From Lamellibrachia columna (Eukaryota; Annelida; Polychaeta; Sabellida; Siboglinidae): a stretch of DNA of 64,000 nt. Both the position numbers and the translations under genes were made by a program. The stretch lies in NCBI GenBank assembly GCA_963662155.1, contig OY759268.1, positions 7,384,201 through 7,448,200 on the forward strand, in the 5' to 3' direction. A model generated the notes under the pieces. It saw nothing but the letters and a program-made list of their open reading frames with translations. It did no database searches and had not been told where the DNA came from. Every line of letters starts with the position of its first letter. Position 1 is the first letter of the stretch. Positions 28,370 to 42,988 of this stretch are shown one piece after another.

Positions 28370-28920
28370 TAACAAAGCAATATGGACCACCATCACCAGT
28401 GTGCAACATTTTGTTGAATATTGACAGAACAACAACAACAGAAGCTGCAAGTTTGTGAGAACAACTGGGTTCGTTGAATAACAAGAACAAAGACGGTGGA
28501 CAGAAGAAGGATGAACGACCTGAGGAAATAGATTGGGATGCAATGTAGCCAAACAGGAAGATTGGTGAGAGGAAGGATGAGATGGGAATGCCACTTGGTA
28601 AGGATGGATGAAGGCAAATTAGCAAAGAGAGCAGAGGTTGAAAAATGGAGGACGACGCAGGAAAAGGGGAAATCTACAGCTGAGATGGGAGGACTGCGTG
28701 AGGAGGGATATGAGAAGATCGGGGGAGGATGAAAGATGGAGAGAGTTTACGGCTGATAGAAAACAATGGAAAGAAAGAACAGAAAGAGTGGCTCGACAAT
28801 ACTTTACCTGACCCTCGCCCCTTTACAGCAGGGACCAAGGGGAAGACCATATGTCAAGGGCTAAACGGGCCTGTAACCTGAATATGTTGCAGGCCCTTCT
28901 AAACAAATGAAGGTGCAACA
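28370..28920 (+). mobile_element. LINE ORF2 C-terminal fragment upstream of B1
   Basis: Near-identical to 2200-2760. Confidence 0.65.
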
Positions 28921-28979
28921 ATTACAACTGCGGCCAGCGTATTAATGTCAATGATGTGTGTTTACATAATAATGTTTAT

Positions 28980-29146
28980 AACAATACATACATGTGTGCA
29001 TGCGTACGTACGTGCCTGCATACGTACGTACACACATATACACATAAATATACACACATACATACATGCATGCGTACATACATACATACATACATACATA
29101 CATACATACATACATACATACATACATACATACATACATACATACA

Positions 29147-29182
<36 letters not shown>

Positions 29183-29233
29183 CACATACATACATACGTA
29201 CACATCCCCCCCAAAAAAAAACCACTCACACAC

Positions 29234-29302
<69 letters not shown>

Positions 29303-29308
29303 CTTACG
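28980..29308. repeat. (CATA)n and (CA)n microsatellite upstream of B1
   Basis: ACAT run of about 200 bp, then CA and CGCG steps. Confidence 0.95.
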
Positions 29309-29922
29309 TCGTTGATATGACAAACGCGCCTTCTTCCATGATCGTCAGTCGTGAACTGATCCACTCTCGGGCAAGGTGTAATATAGTCACGTGACAACAT
29401 GGCATGTGACTTATGTCAACACTTCAACATTCACTAATCAAACTAGTGGACAATAACGTGTTAACATAGAGTAATGTGATATACAGGTACTCCATCAAAT
29501 AAGTTAATCGCCAGACACCCGTCCAGCTGGCCCGCAGTTATATCGAACACTGACCACAATGATTATTTTAATATAAACGTCATTATAGTATGGAGAGATG
29601 CATAAGGGTATTTAGGTAACGACCCACGCCAATGTTTCGTAAGAAGTCGAGCCAGACGTTTGGTGAAAAAGCCGATTAGTGACGCTAATACCATTGTTTT
29701 AATACCAACTACGACAGTATTTCTATATCTAGATGTTATGCACATCGACACTATCAAATTGGATATGGTTGTCCAAATTTGCTTGTAATTTGTTGGCCGT
29801 CAGATATAAGGTATATTCACACAGCAATATAATGGTTGTTGTTTGCCAGAATGATGCGTCACAGTGGCTTGTGGATAGTTGAAAGCCCACTTACTTTTAT
29901 GTCGTCATCCTTTTCTCCACAG
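29309..29922. other. Spacer, no gene seen
   Basis: Copy of 3096-3698. Confidence 0.5.
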
Positions 29923-30063
29923 CCTCACAGCCATTCAGGTAGAAGCAACAAAGACCGGCGCAACTATTGCTACATCGTCACAGATTCGCCTCGCCGAGGT
30001 CTGAAGCCCTGGCGCTACACGACGGTTGCTAAGAAGCACTGGGAATTCTGCGCCACTCCCTAG
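29923..30063 (+). pseudogene. Kringle-like exon, open copy
   Basis: Identical in frame and length to 3699-3839, with the same acceptor and stop. Confidence 0.45.
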
Positions 30064-31987
30064 TGAGAGGGTGAATTAACGATTAATGCACCACGTCGTG
30101 TGACTAAGTATGTGTTGGTATATTATATTGATGGATACTGTCATATATAATATTAGCCGAGTTGCCAGGTGTTGCATGAGAGAAAAGGTAACCACTTCCA
30201 GAGTGTTTGACTCCTTGTACTATCAATACAATTTTGGGAGGTCAATGTCAATGGCAATGACAACTTCTTGCCCCAAATATCACGTACAACTGTTAATTTC
30301 ATTAAGCGTTTGAAACGTACGAAGGAACTTATATGGACGTGTGAGGTAGATCACGTAACTCGGAACAATCGTAGAACAGATGTGTAGCGTTGCAAGGAAG
30401 TGTACAGATGTACGAACTCCTTGTTCAGAGTTACATAACCTTAATCAAAGGTCATCGCAGGTTCAACCCCACCAATGTGAAACTTGCGGAGACGTGGGGG
30501 GACAGACATACAGACAGACACAGCCACAAACTAAATCCTCGTCGGCGTTTGTGCGACTTTGTCAGCTCACATTTCACAACATGTGTTGCCGCGATTCAAC
30601 ATTCGAACTGGTTCAACGGTTGCGCCGGCCAAACCAACACGAAACTCGAGTTTTGCTGAGTTGTGGATTGTTGAGTTGTATATTGCACGATTGGCCCATT
30701 TAAAGTCAAATAAACATAAGACTCGCAACAATATATTGGCAATGTACACCCAGCATAACGAGCCATGATGTTCTATTCGACAATAAATTATACTTGGCGC
30801 TATCCTCCTCGTGAACCAGTGGTGATAGTGTTGTCATCAATAGTGGATCGTTGCTGTAAAATCGCTCCATTCGGCATTGGCACCAATATCACCTGCTGGC
30901 TACTTTAGGAACTACTGCCATTTAGCGGATGATCTAGTGGACAACTTCGGTGCGTCCCTAGTGCCAGGAAAAAAAGAAGAATATTTACCTGCTATCCTTA
31001 AATTGAGAGTTCAAGTCAGTCAGTCGTAGAAAGACCTCGTATTTGCCATAGTCTACTTTAGCTTATAGACAGAGAAAACATATTTTGATGTTTGTATGTT
31101 GAGTGCATCGTGAAGTCGGAGTGAGAAAAGTCTTGGTTGATAGTGATACATTTATGTAATATACAGCTAGATAATAAGTTGTCTTCAATCCCTTAGCTAC
31201 GAATGTGACATTTACTAATTTACCAGTTTTATCTTTTATTGATCAGTAATATACAGCATTCACTGTCGAAATCTATTCAGAAGCGTAACTTTGTAAAGAA
31301 TAACACACTACTGAAACGTTCCGGCAAAATCATGTACCAGTCGCCAGTACTTATGAATTTAAACAGTCCAATTAGTTCTGACATTCATACAGATGGCTGG
31401 ACCGCATCGAAATCAAACTGACCGTATTGATCTCAGTGTTCAACTTCAGTTGGTCTACACCCGTCTGTTACACCACAATTGATCTACTAGTATTTCATGG
31501 GTTATACCCCAGTTAGACAAGTGCAGGTGCTATTGATCCCATACGTGGGGAATGTATGGATGACGGTTCACATTCCGGCTCTAGTAACGTCTCTAAGTAT
31601 TGAATTACCATCAGTAACTATATGCTACAATAGAACATATTTATGTCTTCAAAATGCTAATTAATCATTGTCCCATTATAGTACTTATTGATGCGTGATA
31701 GTTTATTATTTCCATTAGTTGTTCGTATAGATAACTACTTGTCCGCTCACAATTGTGTATGTGACGGGGCAATTGTCCGGAGGTTCAATTGTCCTAGGTG
31801 GAACATTTCAATTACTCTGGATGCAAGACATTTAGGCGTGAACGAAAAAAATAAAGATTCCGGTGAAATACAAACGTAGACTGAATAAAGGTTTGCTCAA
31901 CTATGACCATAACTCGTAATACAAAAGGCCCCTTTCGTGACAATACAAACACCATGTTTTACCGCGTTATTGGGAAAATAAAAACCA
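30064..31987. other. Spacer before the 3' end of A2
   Basis: Copy of 3840-5763; no gene seen. Confidence 0.5.
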
Positions 31988-31993
31988 TTTATT
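31988..31993 (-). promoter_or_regulatory. Candidate poly(A) signal of A2
   Basis: Minus-strand AATAAA at the conserved place. Confidence 0.35.
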
Positions 31994-32278
31994 GTTCCAC
32001 AAAATTCCCGTTATTACACAAACCAAAAGCCCGTTATTTAAAAACAAAAAAAATCGTTATTTGAAAAGCAAAAATCCGTAAAGATATTCCAAAACCCCGT
32101 TGCAATACCGGGACAACCGTCCACTGGCTAAGGGTCTGGTTGTCATACCATTAAACAAACTGACGTATCTGGAAGACATGAAACGATATTTCGCAAACAC
32201 TGCGAGCTGTCACCATGCACGTTAAGTTGTGCGACTGTATCAATCCAGCAATTTCTCAACTGCGCTACAATTGGGCAG

Positions 32279-32576
32279 TCACTCGATCTGCACTTTACAA
32301 TAGCAATATTTCCGTAGATGCGGTAACTCGTGCATTACACAGTGCGGCTGATTCCCATATTTGTTTATCCTGCTGATATCCCTCTCCTGTGTTATGAACT
32401 TGTCCTCCTTCAGTTGGTGAGTCACTGTTCCTTCGTACTGGGCATTCCCTGGCTTCGTCGTGATGGTCACTTGATACATGACGTCATTGGCTTTCATTTG
32501 GTCGGAAAGATCAGCCACGTATCCGTCGCTGTCCGACGACTGTTTAAACTTTAAAACGCTTTCGTTTGGCGCGTAC
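32279..32576 (-). CDS. A2 exon 4
   Basis: Open, same protein as A1 exon 4. Confidence 0.8.
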
Positions 32577-32954
32577 CTGAATAGAGAAAACATATCATAA
32601 TTCCAGGGATGTAGTGTTGATAGACAATGTTGAAGTAAGTTGTCTCCTCAACAATTTAGTAGGAACTTTGATTACATCAGGAGACTTTACTAAAGTACCA
32701 AATTCAACCAGATTGCCACCCAAACAACGAACCCCAAACGGCGAGTGGCAAGGAGAACACTGGCTCATGACATGGTGAATATTATAACGCCACATTTCTG
32801 CAAATGTCTTACTCAGAACCCAACAAATGACGATTCACTCCTGTGGTTCACTGTGTGAGAAACATCTGTAATGAGAACACCTTCCGTTGTTCATCGAGAT
32901 GGAACACGTGTAGTACACTAGTGATATTACTATATACAAAGACCTATATTGGTA

Positions 32955-35090
32955 AAGTAGACATGTTTGGAGATTTCAGTATTCACCTTGATTTACCAAG
33001 TCTAAATACTAGATCATTCATGGATGCCCTTCAATAAATTAAATTAAATTAACATAAATACCCTTCATGATGATCTTGCAAATTCCGATCTTTTGATCAA
33101 ACCTAATTCTACAATATGCGAGCGTGTTAATCAGTACCATGAAACATTAAGTAAACTCCTGGATAAAGGTGCCCCTAAACAAACCAGAAGTGAACAAGTT
33201 CGCCCTCCATCACCATGGATGTCTCATGAAATAGTTGTAATAAAACGTCGTCATCGATATCTTGAAAGAATTTGGCGACGAACTCGTTCTCCACTTGATC
33301 GAACCCGTATACTAAACAGCTACACATGTGCGATCACATGATGTCAAAAGCAAAGTCTCATTACTAAGCAGATCTTATGTCCACAAATTCTCAAAAACCT
33401 CGCCAGATGTGGAAATCCGTAAGCACAATTCTACATCGGCAGAAATTAAAAGCACTGCCTGAACATTCTTCTTTGGATACATTGTGTAGTTCTTTTTCAA
33501 AATACTTTACAGATAAGATTGCTCGCATTCGAAAAAAAAATTTATTAATGATATTGACTATGATTTCCCTGAACCACAACGTTCTGAAAATACGCTACAG
33601 AGTTTCACACCTGCAACTACAAATGAAGTTCTCATTTTATAAAAAAAATGTCACAACAAATCTGCTAAAAACTGCAACAATCAACTCACCTTTCCCATTA
33701 CTACTATCATAAACCTTTCAATGCAGATAGAAGTTGTCCCATGGGATTTCAAAGAAGCTCTTTTAACTCCTCTTATTAAAAATCAAACTTTGTTTAAAAA
33801 TGACTTAAAGAATTATCGTCCTATTTCCAATCTCAGTTTTCGGTCAAAAATATTGGGAAAAGTGGTTGCTAATCGCCTTCACCAACATATATATATATAT
33901 ATAACCATCACTTATTAAATGATCAACATTCTGCATATAAACGATTCCATTCTACCGAAACTACTCTTCTCAAGATATACTATGATCTAATTGATAACAT
34001 GGACAATGGCAAAGTCACAGCACTCACTTTGCTAGATCTCTCAGCTGCTTTCGATACGATTGATCATTTAATCCTTTTACAACGCCTCCATAGAATTTGT
34101 TTGCATTCCTGTCCCAGCTCTTCGGTGGTTCAAATCATATTTTTCAGACATATACCAAAGTATTAACATATCTGGCACATTATCTTGCCCACAACACCTT
34201 CCATTCGGAGTGCGGCAATGATCCGTCCTTGGTCCTGTTCTGTTCAACTTATGTACTACGCCGCTCAATCAAGTCATTACTAATCATAATCTCGGTAACC
34301 ACCCTTATGAGGATGATACACAGGTTTACATATCACTTTCACAATCAAATGCACAAGAATCTGTTTTGACTTTCAGTTATTATCTTACTGATATTTTTTT
34401 TTGTATGGAATCAAGTAAGCTAAAGCTTAATCCAGATAAAACAGACCTTATTATTATTAGCACTAAACAACAACGAAATAGGGTCACCAACCATTTTCCA
34501 GTTAAACTGTTTGGCAGTGATACATTCCCATGAGATATTATTCCGTTATCTAAGTGTTGTCTTTGATAGTGACTTCAACTTACGCCAACATAGTTCTCAA
34601 GTATATAAATCCTGTTTCTATCATATACGTTATCTCCGTCGAATTCGGCGTCACATATCTATATCTACTGCTAAAACAATAACAACGGCATTAATTAGTG
34701 GCCGCCTTGACTATTGTAATTCTCTATTAAGTATCATTGCTAAAAGAGACTTGGCTAAACTCCAACGAGTACAAAATTGTCTGACACGTGAAGTTCACAG
34801 GATGCCTCGATTTTCACCATCACTATCACTACTTCAACAGTTACACTGGCTTCCTGTTTCTAATCGAATTAATTTTAAGCTGTCCACTCTAACATATCAT
34901 ACTCTATCTACACAACAACCACCCTACTTGGCTAGTCTAATATCTATCAGCAGCTCAGATCATCAATTTCACAACAACTTATTGTGCCTAAAACAAAACT
35001 TCACTTGGGCAAACGTGCTTTTTTTGTCGCTGCGCCTAGGTTCTGGAAAGTACTCCTCATGACTTTGAAAACATCTGAAACTATGGCGTG
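32955..35090 (+). mobile_element. L2/CR1-like LINE in intron 3 of A2
   Basis: Copy of 6735-8856, with the same truncation at its 3' side and the same YEDD box. Confidence 0.8.
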
Positions 35091-35232
35091 GGGAGGCCTG
35101 TGTGTAAACTATTGGATTCATGTTTCCGTTATTCCTTTTGTTTAGTATTTGTATCTAAGGTAACTGGTAAATAAAACATGACTTCGTCAATTAATAGGAA
35201 ACGCCGACCAAGCGACACTCATTGCTACATAC

Positions 35233-35456
35233 CTGACGGCAATCGTCACTTCAATCAAACTGAGTGTCTCACATCTCTCTCGCTGCGACTCTGTCTGTGA
35301 ATTGATGGTCGCCAGGAGCGCTGTCGCCGCCTTCTTCACCGTCTCGTCACCGACGTCCATCTTGGTCCAACTCAGACATGCGCACCAGTGCGGCTCAATG
35401 TCGGCCTGTGCGCAGGTGCGAGTCTCGGGGATCTCCGACAATAAACTGATACCGCG
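35233..35456 (-). CDS. A2 exon 3
   Basis: Open, 224 nt, PHWCACL retained, donor GTATGT. Confidence 0.8.
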
Positions 35457-35597
35457 CTGCGAAAATATAAACTCAATCAAACTGAAGGCGAATGTGTGCT
35501 CATTGTTACTAGCATAACCAGAAAGCCTTGAAAGATCAAACGCACATTTAGAAATGATGACGTTCTTCTTAAAATGTGATTATTTTAGCTTGACGTG

Positions 35598-35892
<295 letters not shown>

Positions 35893-36081
35893 GTTATTAG
35901 CTTTGGCCGGTCTGCCAAAATATCGCGGTAAATCAAATTTATGTGGATATTATATTTTGTTTACATGTGTTAAGCGACATGATCTCAATAATGTTGTTTA
36001 AATAATATTGTCATGCATCCAGAATTTTTCATCAGCTTGTGTTTTGGTCGATACAAAATATATAAATATAAAATGTCTTAC

Positions 36082-36266
36082 TTGCTTGACGTCTCCCCGC
36101 ATGACGGCGCTGTAGTCGGCGATGTCTCGGAGAGTGGCGTGGATGTCGAACGGCGTCGATATGCGCTGCCCGTTCGTTCGGAGGTTCTTCATCGCTTCAG
36201 GATGATTCTTCTCGAAGGACGGCGGGAAGCGAAAGGACATGAACGGATTTCGTTCTTCGTGTTTCC
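36082..36266 (-). CDS. A2 exon 2
   Basis: Open, 185 nt; differs from A1 at a few codons. Confidence 0.8.
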
Positions 36267-36529
36267 CTAGTTAAATATAAAACACATATAAATAGTATCT
36301 TTCTAACTGAAAAAGGTCTGGATGTGATGTCGATAAAATATATTTGAAGATTTTCAGTGAATATGTTTATTGAACAGTCGGATTAGTTTGTATCTTTGCC
36401 AACATTACAGCCGGGACAATAATTTTGTAATCGAAAACCGAAATATCTAGTCAATTGTGTTTCTTCCTGTCTCTTTGTATCACAATTTCTCACCTACCTC
36501 GTTAATTATCTCCGTATATTATATATCAC

Positions 36530-36609
36530 TCTGTCTCTCTCTATCTATGTCTCTTTCTGTCTATCAGTCTGTCTGTCGGTCTGTCTGTCTGTCTCTCTCT
36601 CACTCTCTC

Positions 36610-36647
<38 letters not shown>

Positions 36648-36669
36648 CTCTCTCTCTCTCTCTCTCTCT

Positions 36670-36717
<48 letters not shown>

Positions 36718-36732
36718 CTCTCTCTCTCTCTC

Positions 36733-36784
<52 letters not shown>

Positions 36785-36814
36785 CTCTTTTTTCTCTCTC
36801 TCCCAGTTTGTCTC

Positions 36815-36851
<37 letters not shown>

Positions 36852-36890
36852 TTGACTGTCTATCTGTCTGTCTATCTGTTTGTCTGTCTG

Positions 36891-36933
<43 letters not shown>

Positions 36934-36935
36934 TT
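36530..36935. repeat. (TC)n/(TCTG)n microsatellite, intron 1 of A2
   Basis: Same compound structure as in A1 with different run lengths. Confidence 0.95.
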
Positions 36936-37198
36936 CTCGCTCCCCTCAATCTCTATGTCTATGGCACTCGCTATCTATGTCTCTGTAAAATAAGAGGTCA
37001 TTGTTTTCATGTTTTATACAAATATCGCATTACCACATTACACTACAATATGTTAATGCAGTATTGCGATATTTCTAGAAAACATGAAACCATGTTAGTC
37101 GGGCGTCTTATAGTAAAATATGATAAAATACAAAATACATCATAATCGATAAACATAACCTTAAATTCCGGTAGTGCATAAATAAACACGATTCTTAC

Positions 37199-38418
37199 CT
37201 TGCACGAATTGACGGACGGCAGAGAAGCGCGCGCCGTGGTCAGCCATCATGATAAGAAGGGTGTCGTCCAAGTGTCCGTTAGCGTTCATGTCCTTGAGAT
37301 AATCGACAAGATCGTCGTCCGCCAGCTGCAGTCGATTGAGGGAGTCGTGCGACATCTCGGCGTTGAACAGGAAAGAGAACTTGCGCGTGTTCTTTGGATA
37401 CGTCCGGTAGACGTCGCGACCGTAGTTGAGGAAGATCATGTGACGCGACAACGAGCCGGTGCAAAGCGGTTTACTTCGGTAGCCGAGTTTCTCCGCTTCC
37501 AGAAAATAGGTCCTCATGTAGTGGTCGACTGGAGGCTCCTTGAAGCCGACCATGCGGTAGGTGAAGGTTCCGAGGTTGCAAAGGTCTTCCGCGAACTGCG
37601 TCACGTAACCAAGGTTCTTAAAATCTTTCCAGATCCACGGGTGACCGTTAACGGGTTTTGCATCTGTTTTCGAACGTCGAGCTTCTGGTAGTTCCAATTC
37701 CGTCTTACCCGTCAGCATCGGCAACAACGCCTGCGGTGTCCCGTCCCCGACGATGTTGTATCCTTCCAGGACGACGGTGCCGAGAACTTTGACTAGGTAG
37801 TCGTACGTCTTCGGCAGGTTACGCATCCACGTCATTCGAGACACCGAGTCGAACCCGATCATCAGCACGTTTAGATCGAGCGACCCCTGGCGGGATGCAT
37901 TCGACTTTTTAATGGGGGCTATCCCGGCGTGGATGTTGCTATGCTTCGCCTTGTCGTCCGCCGTGCACTCCACTTTGAAGAAGTCTGTCTTGATCGGCGA
38001 TCCAGACTTCCCACCGAGTGTGGAAGTCGTCGCCGCCGCGATATAGCGGCGTGTAAGCGCAGCGAATGGCACCGTGTCGCTTGATCGCCGCCGACGAGAT
38101 CTGAAACGTTCCAATATTGACGTAAACCCAGTTTTCTTCCGTCTGCGAACATTCCAGCGCTGACGGCCTTTCGAAGAATTTTTTGAAAGATGGCGGCCAA
38201 AGTTCGAGACTGGGATGAACGCATTGGTCGTTGCTCACTGAGAAATTTCCACTCTGTGAGAAACGAATTTGGATCGACCTCGCTGACATACCCATATTAG
38301 GTACTCGGTGTGTATGCGTTAAAAACGCTAACACGATGTTGTAGCTTATGGCACATATCATCAACGCCACGAACAGTTTGCACATGCGTCCAAGAGTTAT
38401 CGCCCGCGGGAAGTTCAT
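37199..38418 (-). pseudogene. A2 exon 1, 20-bp deletion
   Basis: 1220 nt against 1240 in A1. The deletion lies between GACTTC and CCACCGAG on the plus strand, with a 2-base microhomology (TC). Confidence 0.85.
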
Positions 38419-38627
38419 GATGAATTGACGTTACTGCCTAACAAATGACTTCCTTGCTACAAAAGATTAAATAGGTTTATGTTAGTTGCAATTTGTTGCT
38501 GGCATTGATTTAAGTTACCGTAAACAAAATCACATATGAATGAATATTGTATGAATGAATTAGTCTAAATATATCCTGATGAACGTCATTATTGAAATGA
38601 AGCATTTATGAATGTTATTCCAGATTC

Positions 38628-39150
38628 AAAGAATGGTATATGCGGTAACAAAGCAATATGGACCATCATCACCAGTGTGCAACATTTTGTTGAATATTGA
38701 CAGAACAACAACAACAGAACCTGCAAGTTTGTGAGAACAACTGGGTTCGTCGAATGACAAGAACAAAGAGGGCGGGCAGAAGAAGGATGGACGACCTGAG
38801 GAAAGAGGTCGGGATGCAAAGCAGCCTAAAAGGAAGATTGGTGAGAACAAGGATGAGATGGGAATGCCACTTGGTAAGGATGGATGCAGGTAAATTAGCA
38901 AAGAGAGCAGAGGTTGAAGATATGGGAGGACTGCGTGAGGAGGGATATGAGAAGATCGGGGGAGGATGAAATATGGAGAGAGTTTACGGCTGATAGAAAA
39001 CAATGGAAAGAAAGAACAGTAAGAGTGACTCGACAATACTTTACCTAACCCTCACCCTTGCACAGCAGGGACCGAGGAGGAAGACCACATGTCAAGGGCC
39101 AAACGGGCCTGTAACCTAAACATGTTACTGGCCTTTCGAAACACTTGAAG
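38628..39150 (+). mobile_element. LINE ORF2 C-terminal fragment upstream of A2
   Basis: Copy of 12240-12760. Confidence 0.65.
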
Positions 39151-39229
39151 GTCCAACAATGGCAACAAGCCGCTGTGGCCAGCGTATAAAAGCCAATGAT
39201 GTGTGTTTACATAATAATGAATATAACAA

Positions 39230-39323
39230 TACATACATGTGTGCATACGTATATACGTGCCTGTGTACGTACGTACGTACATATACACCGATGCGTAAAG
39301 GCATGCATACATACATACATACA

Positions 39324-39357
<34 letters not shown>

Positions 39358-39367
39358 CATACATAAA

Positions 39368-39398
<31 letters not shown>

Positions 39399-39523
39399 TT
39401 GCATACATACATACATACATACATACATACATACATACATACATACATACATACATACATACATACATACATACATACATTCATACATACATACATACAT
39501 ACATACATACATACATACATACA

Positions 39524-39554
<31 letters not shown>

Positions 39555-39695
39555 TTACATACATAAATAAATAAATAAATAAATACATACATACATACAT
39601 ACATACATGCATACATACATACAAACATACTTACATACATATTTACATCCATACATACATACATACGTACGTACACATCCCCCAAAGCACACACA
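39230..39695. repeat. (CATA)n microsatellite upstream of A2
   Basis: Copy of 12840-13305 with different run lengths. Confidence 0.95.
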
Positions 39696-40009
39696 CATTG
39701 TTTCGTAAGACGTCGAGCAAGACGTTTGGTGAAAAACCGACCAGTGAGGCTAATACAACTAAGTACACAAGTACACAACTACGGCATAACTATGTTTAAA
39801 CCTATTGATGAAGATTACGGTATCCATACATTAAATCTCTTCCATCTTAATTTGATTAGGGAAAAAGAAAAGAAAAAAATTTGAAGCAGTCAAAAATAAA
39901 AATGGGTCAACTATAAATACATATTGGTTTACCCATTTTGCTTTCTATTGTTTAAAAAAAAGGGGCTACAATTGTACATAATACGCGAAATAGTAGACAT
40001 TTCAAATAA
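39696..40009. other. Spacer, AT-rich, no gene
   Basis: Copy of 13306-13614. Confidence 0.5.
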
Positions 40010-40128
40010 TATAAAGTGTTTCTTCTCCATCCTTGTAAAGATGTTATTACTTGGAACTATAAGCCAATAGTAATACATATCGTCCAAGTAATTGCACCTT
40101 CACAAGGATGGGGAAGAAACACTTTATA
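40010..40128. repeat. 119-nt long hairpin (copy of 13615-13733)
   Basis: The arms 40010-40036 and 40102-40128 are unchanged relative to the first copy. Confidence 0.55.
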
Positions 40129-40182
40129 TAAATTTTAACTAACAGCCTACGTACTTTTATGTCGTCACCCTTTTCTCCACAG

Positions 40183-40325
40183 CCTCACAGCCATTCACAT
40201 AGAAGCAACAAAGACCGGCGCAACTATTGCTACAACGTCTTAGATTCGCCTTCCGAGATCTGAAGCCCTGGCGCTACACGACGGTTGCCAATAAGCACTG
40301 GGAAATCTGCGCCACTCCCAAGTGA
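40183..40325 (+). pseudogene. Kringle-like exon, frameshifted copy
   Basis: Same one-base loss and lost stop as at 13798-13930. Confidence 0.4.
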
Positions 40326-41868
40326 GAAGGTGAATTAACGATTAATGCACCACGTCGTTTGGTGGAGGAGTATTTGTTGGTATATTGTATTGATGGATAC
40401 TGTCATATACAATATTAGCCGAGTTGTCAGGTGTTGCATGAGATAAAAGGCAACCACTTCCAGAGAGTTTGACTCCTTGCACTATCAATACAATTTTGGT
40501 AGGTCAATGTCAATGGCAATGACAACTTCTTGCCCCAAATATCACATACAACTGTTAGTTTCATTAAGCGTTCGTAAAGTACGAAGGAACTTATGTCGAC
40601 GTGTGAGGTAGATCACGTAACTCGGAACAGTCGTAGAAAACAAGTGTAGCATTGCAAGGAGGTGTACGTAACAACGAATTCCAATTGTTCCGAGTTACGT
40701 AATGTTAGTCAAAGGTCCACACAAGTTCAATCCCATCAATCCGAAATTTGCGGAGACGTGAGGGAAAAGACATACAGAAAGACACAGCCACAAACTACTT
40801 TAAAGTATAAATGGGAGAAGATGTGGCTCTACTTAACGAATACAAACCATCCCTATGTCTAAAGTGTCCCTCCCGGGGCATATACTCATCGATTGTTGCC
40901 ATCCGGCCCGGAAACATATCGGGGACTACACAATTGGAAAGTTTCCATTGTTTTGTTTAGTCGTATTTCTATTGCTGCTGGCTTTTGATACATTATTATT
41001 GAGATAAATGTACCGCATTAATAACGACCTAGTTAATTCCTAACTGAATTCACCAGCGTTATGTAAATAATTTCTGGTTGAGAACGATTATACTAGTCTG
41101 ATGTTAAGCCAACCCAGACACGGGTAGTCTTCAAGTTTAAAAGGCAACCACATTTTCTGAGATACGGGTTGATTAATTAGTACATGCAACTCCCCGTATA
41201 CCGAAACATGTGTTAACAGTTATCTTACCTAGTGGATCAATAACATGTTCTTCTTGTCACAGATCCGGAAGCGTAACCAAAGCACGTGGCTGCAACCGAT
41301 TTGAACGGCCTCACTCGGAAGACGGAACACGAAGAAACACCGAGCACCTTGTGTGATCTTCATTCTCGGTGGTGGCACAAGCGACACTGACATTGATTTT
41401 ATTCGATTTTCTATAACTCACTCACTCAGTGCTCGTCGGCGTTTCCGCGACTGTGTCAGCTCACATTTCACAACATGTGTTGCCGCGATTCAACATTCGA
41501 ACCGATTCAACAACGGTTGCGCTGACCAAATCAATACGCAACTCGAGTTTTGCTGAGTTGTGGATTGCTGAGTTGTCTATTGAACTATTGGCCCATTTTA
41601 AGTCAAATAAACATAAAACCCCCAACACTATATTGGCAATGTACGTCCAGAATAAAGCGCCATGATATTCTATTAGCATCTAACAACAATCGCGTCAAGA
41701 TTATTGTGTCAATAAATTATACTTGGCCCTATCCTCCTCGAGAACCAGTGGTGATAGTGTTGTCACCAATGGTGGATCCTTACCTACAAAAGTGTAGTTG
41801 ATCTGTTTTCCCACACGCCGCATCAACCAGTTAGATCCGTTGCTATAAAATCGCTCCATTAGGCATTT
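40326..41868. other. Spacer between kringle-like exon and CR1-like fragment
   Basis: Copy of 13931-15473. It holds a 15-bp inverted repeat (40615-40629 and 40686-40700) and the A-to-B-specific segment at about 40797-41431. Confidence 0.5.
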
Positions 41869-41928
41869 GCACCAAAATTACCTGGTGGCTACTTTAGGAA
41901 CTGCTGTCATTTAGCGGATGATCTAGTG

Positions 41929-42929
41929 ATTTAAAAATATTTTAACAAGATTGCCATCCCAAACAACAAGTTCCAGATGGCAAGTGGACAAAGAAGCAAT
42001 TGGCTTATCGAGAGTCCAACAATTTTCTCATTTATGTGTAGCACGCCCTTATAAAATATCTGTAAATTCTATTTTTAAACATATTCACACTACAAGCATT
42101 AACACAATCATTTTGGCAGTTTGTTCCATTCATTCATAACCCTCTGTGAGAAAGAGTACTTTCTCGTGTCCAACCTACACAGCTCCTTAACTAATGCCGC
42201 TTTGTGTCCTCTGGTTCTACTGCCTTCTTTAAGTTTGAAGAACATATTCCAGTCAACATCCTCATAACCATTCACTATTTTAAACACTTTTATTTGGTTT
42301 CCTCTTAGTCTCCTGGTCTGTAGTGTTGTCAAACAACATTGTATTAAGCGACTTTCGTAACTAAGGTCTATCAATTCTGGAAACATTTTGGTTGCTCTTC
42401 GTTGTATTCTTTCTTGCTTGTCTATGTCCGTTTTACGATACGGCCTCCATGCTTGAATACAATATTCCAAATGTGATCTAACTATTGCTTTGTACAAGGG
42501 TACAATTATCTGTTTCTCCTTATACGTGATAGTTCTCCTAATTAGCCCTAGAATTTGATTTCCTTTCGAAGCAGCAATCCCACATTGCTCTGAAACTTTC
42601 ATGTCAGCACTAAATGTTACTCCTAAGTCGTTTTCTTGTGTGGTTCTACCTAGTACAGCATCCCCCATTTTATATTCTTCATCCATGTTTCCATGTCCTG
42701 TGTGTATACATTTACACTTCCCAAAATTAATTAAAATTTGCCATTTCTCTGATCATTTAACTAATTTATTATTTCTAGAACATCCTCTACACTTTGTTTA
42801 TCTGTATCATTAGTAACTTTCTGAATACTTTTGTGTCATCTGCAAATTTGAGCACTTTGCTAGATATGTCATCTTCCAAATCATTTATGTATATTAAAAC
42901 AGTATAGGGCCTAATAATGATCCCTGTGG
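41929..42929 (-). mobile_element. CR1-like LINE 3' third (copy of 15534-16534)
   Basis: Same breakpoints and the same flanking 60-bp direct repeats (41869-41928 and 42930-42988). The frame 42686-42108 encodes the RT C-terminus. Confidence 0.8.
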
Positions 42930-42988
42930 TACCAATATCACCTGGTGGTTACTTATGGAACTACTGTCATCTAGTGGCTGATCTAGCG

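Noticed and set aside
37161..38114. 317-codon frame as an alternative N-terminally rearranged DUF229 protein
   Set aside because: Its first ~35 residues are out-of-frame reading upstream of the 20-bp deletion. Better explained as a frameshifted copy of A1.
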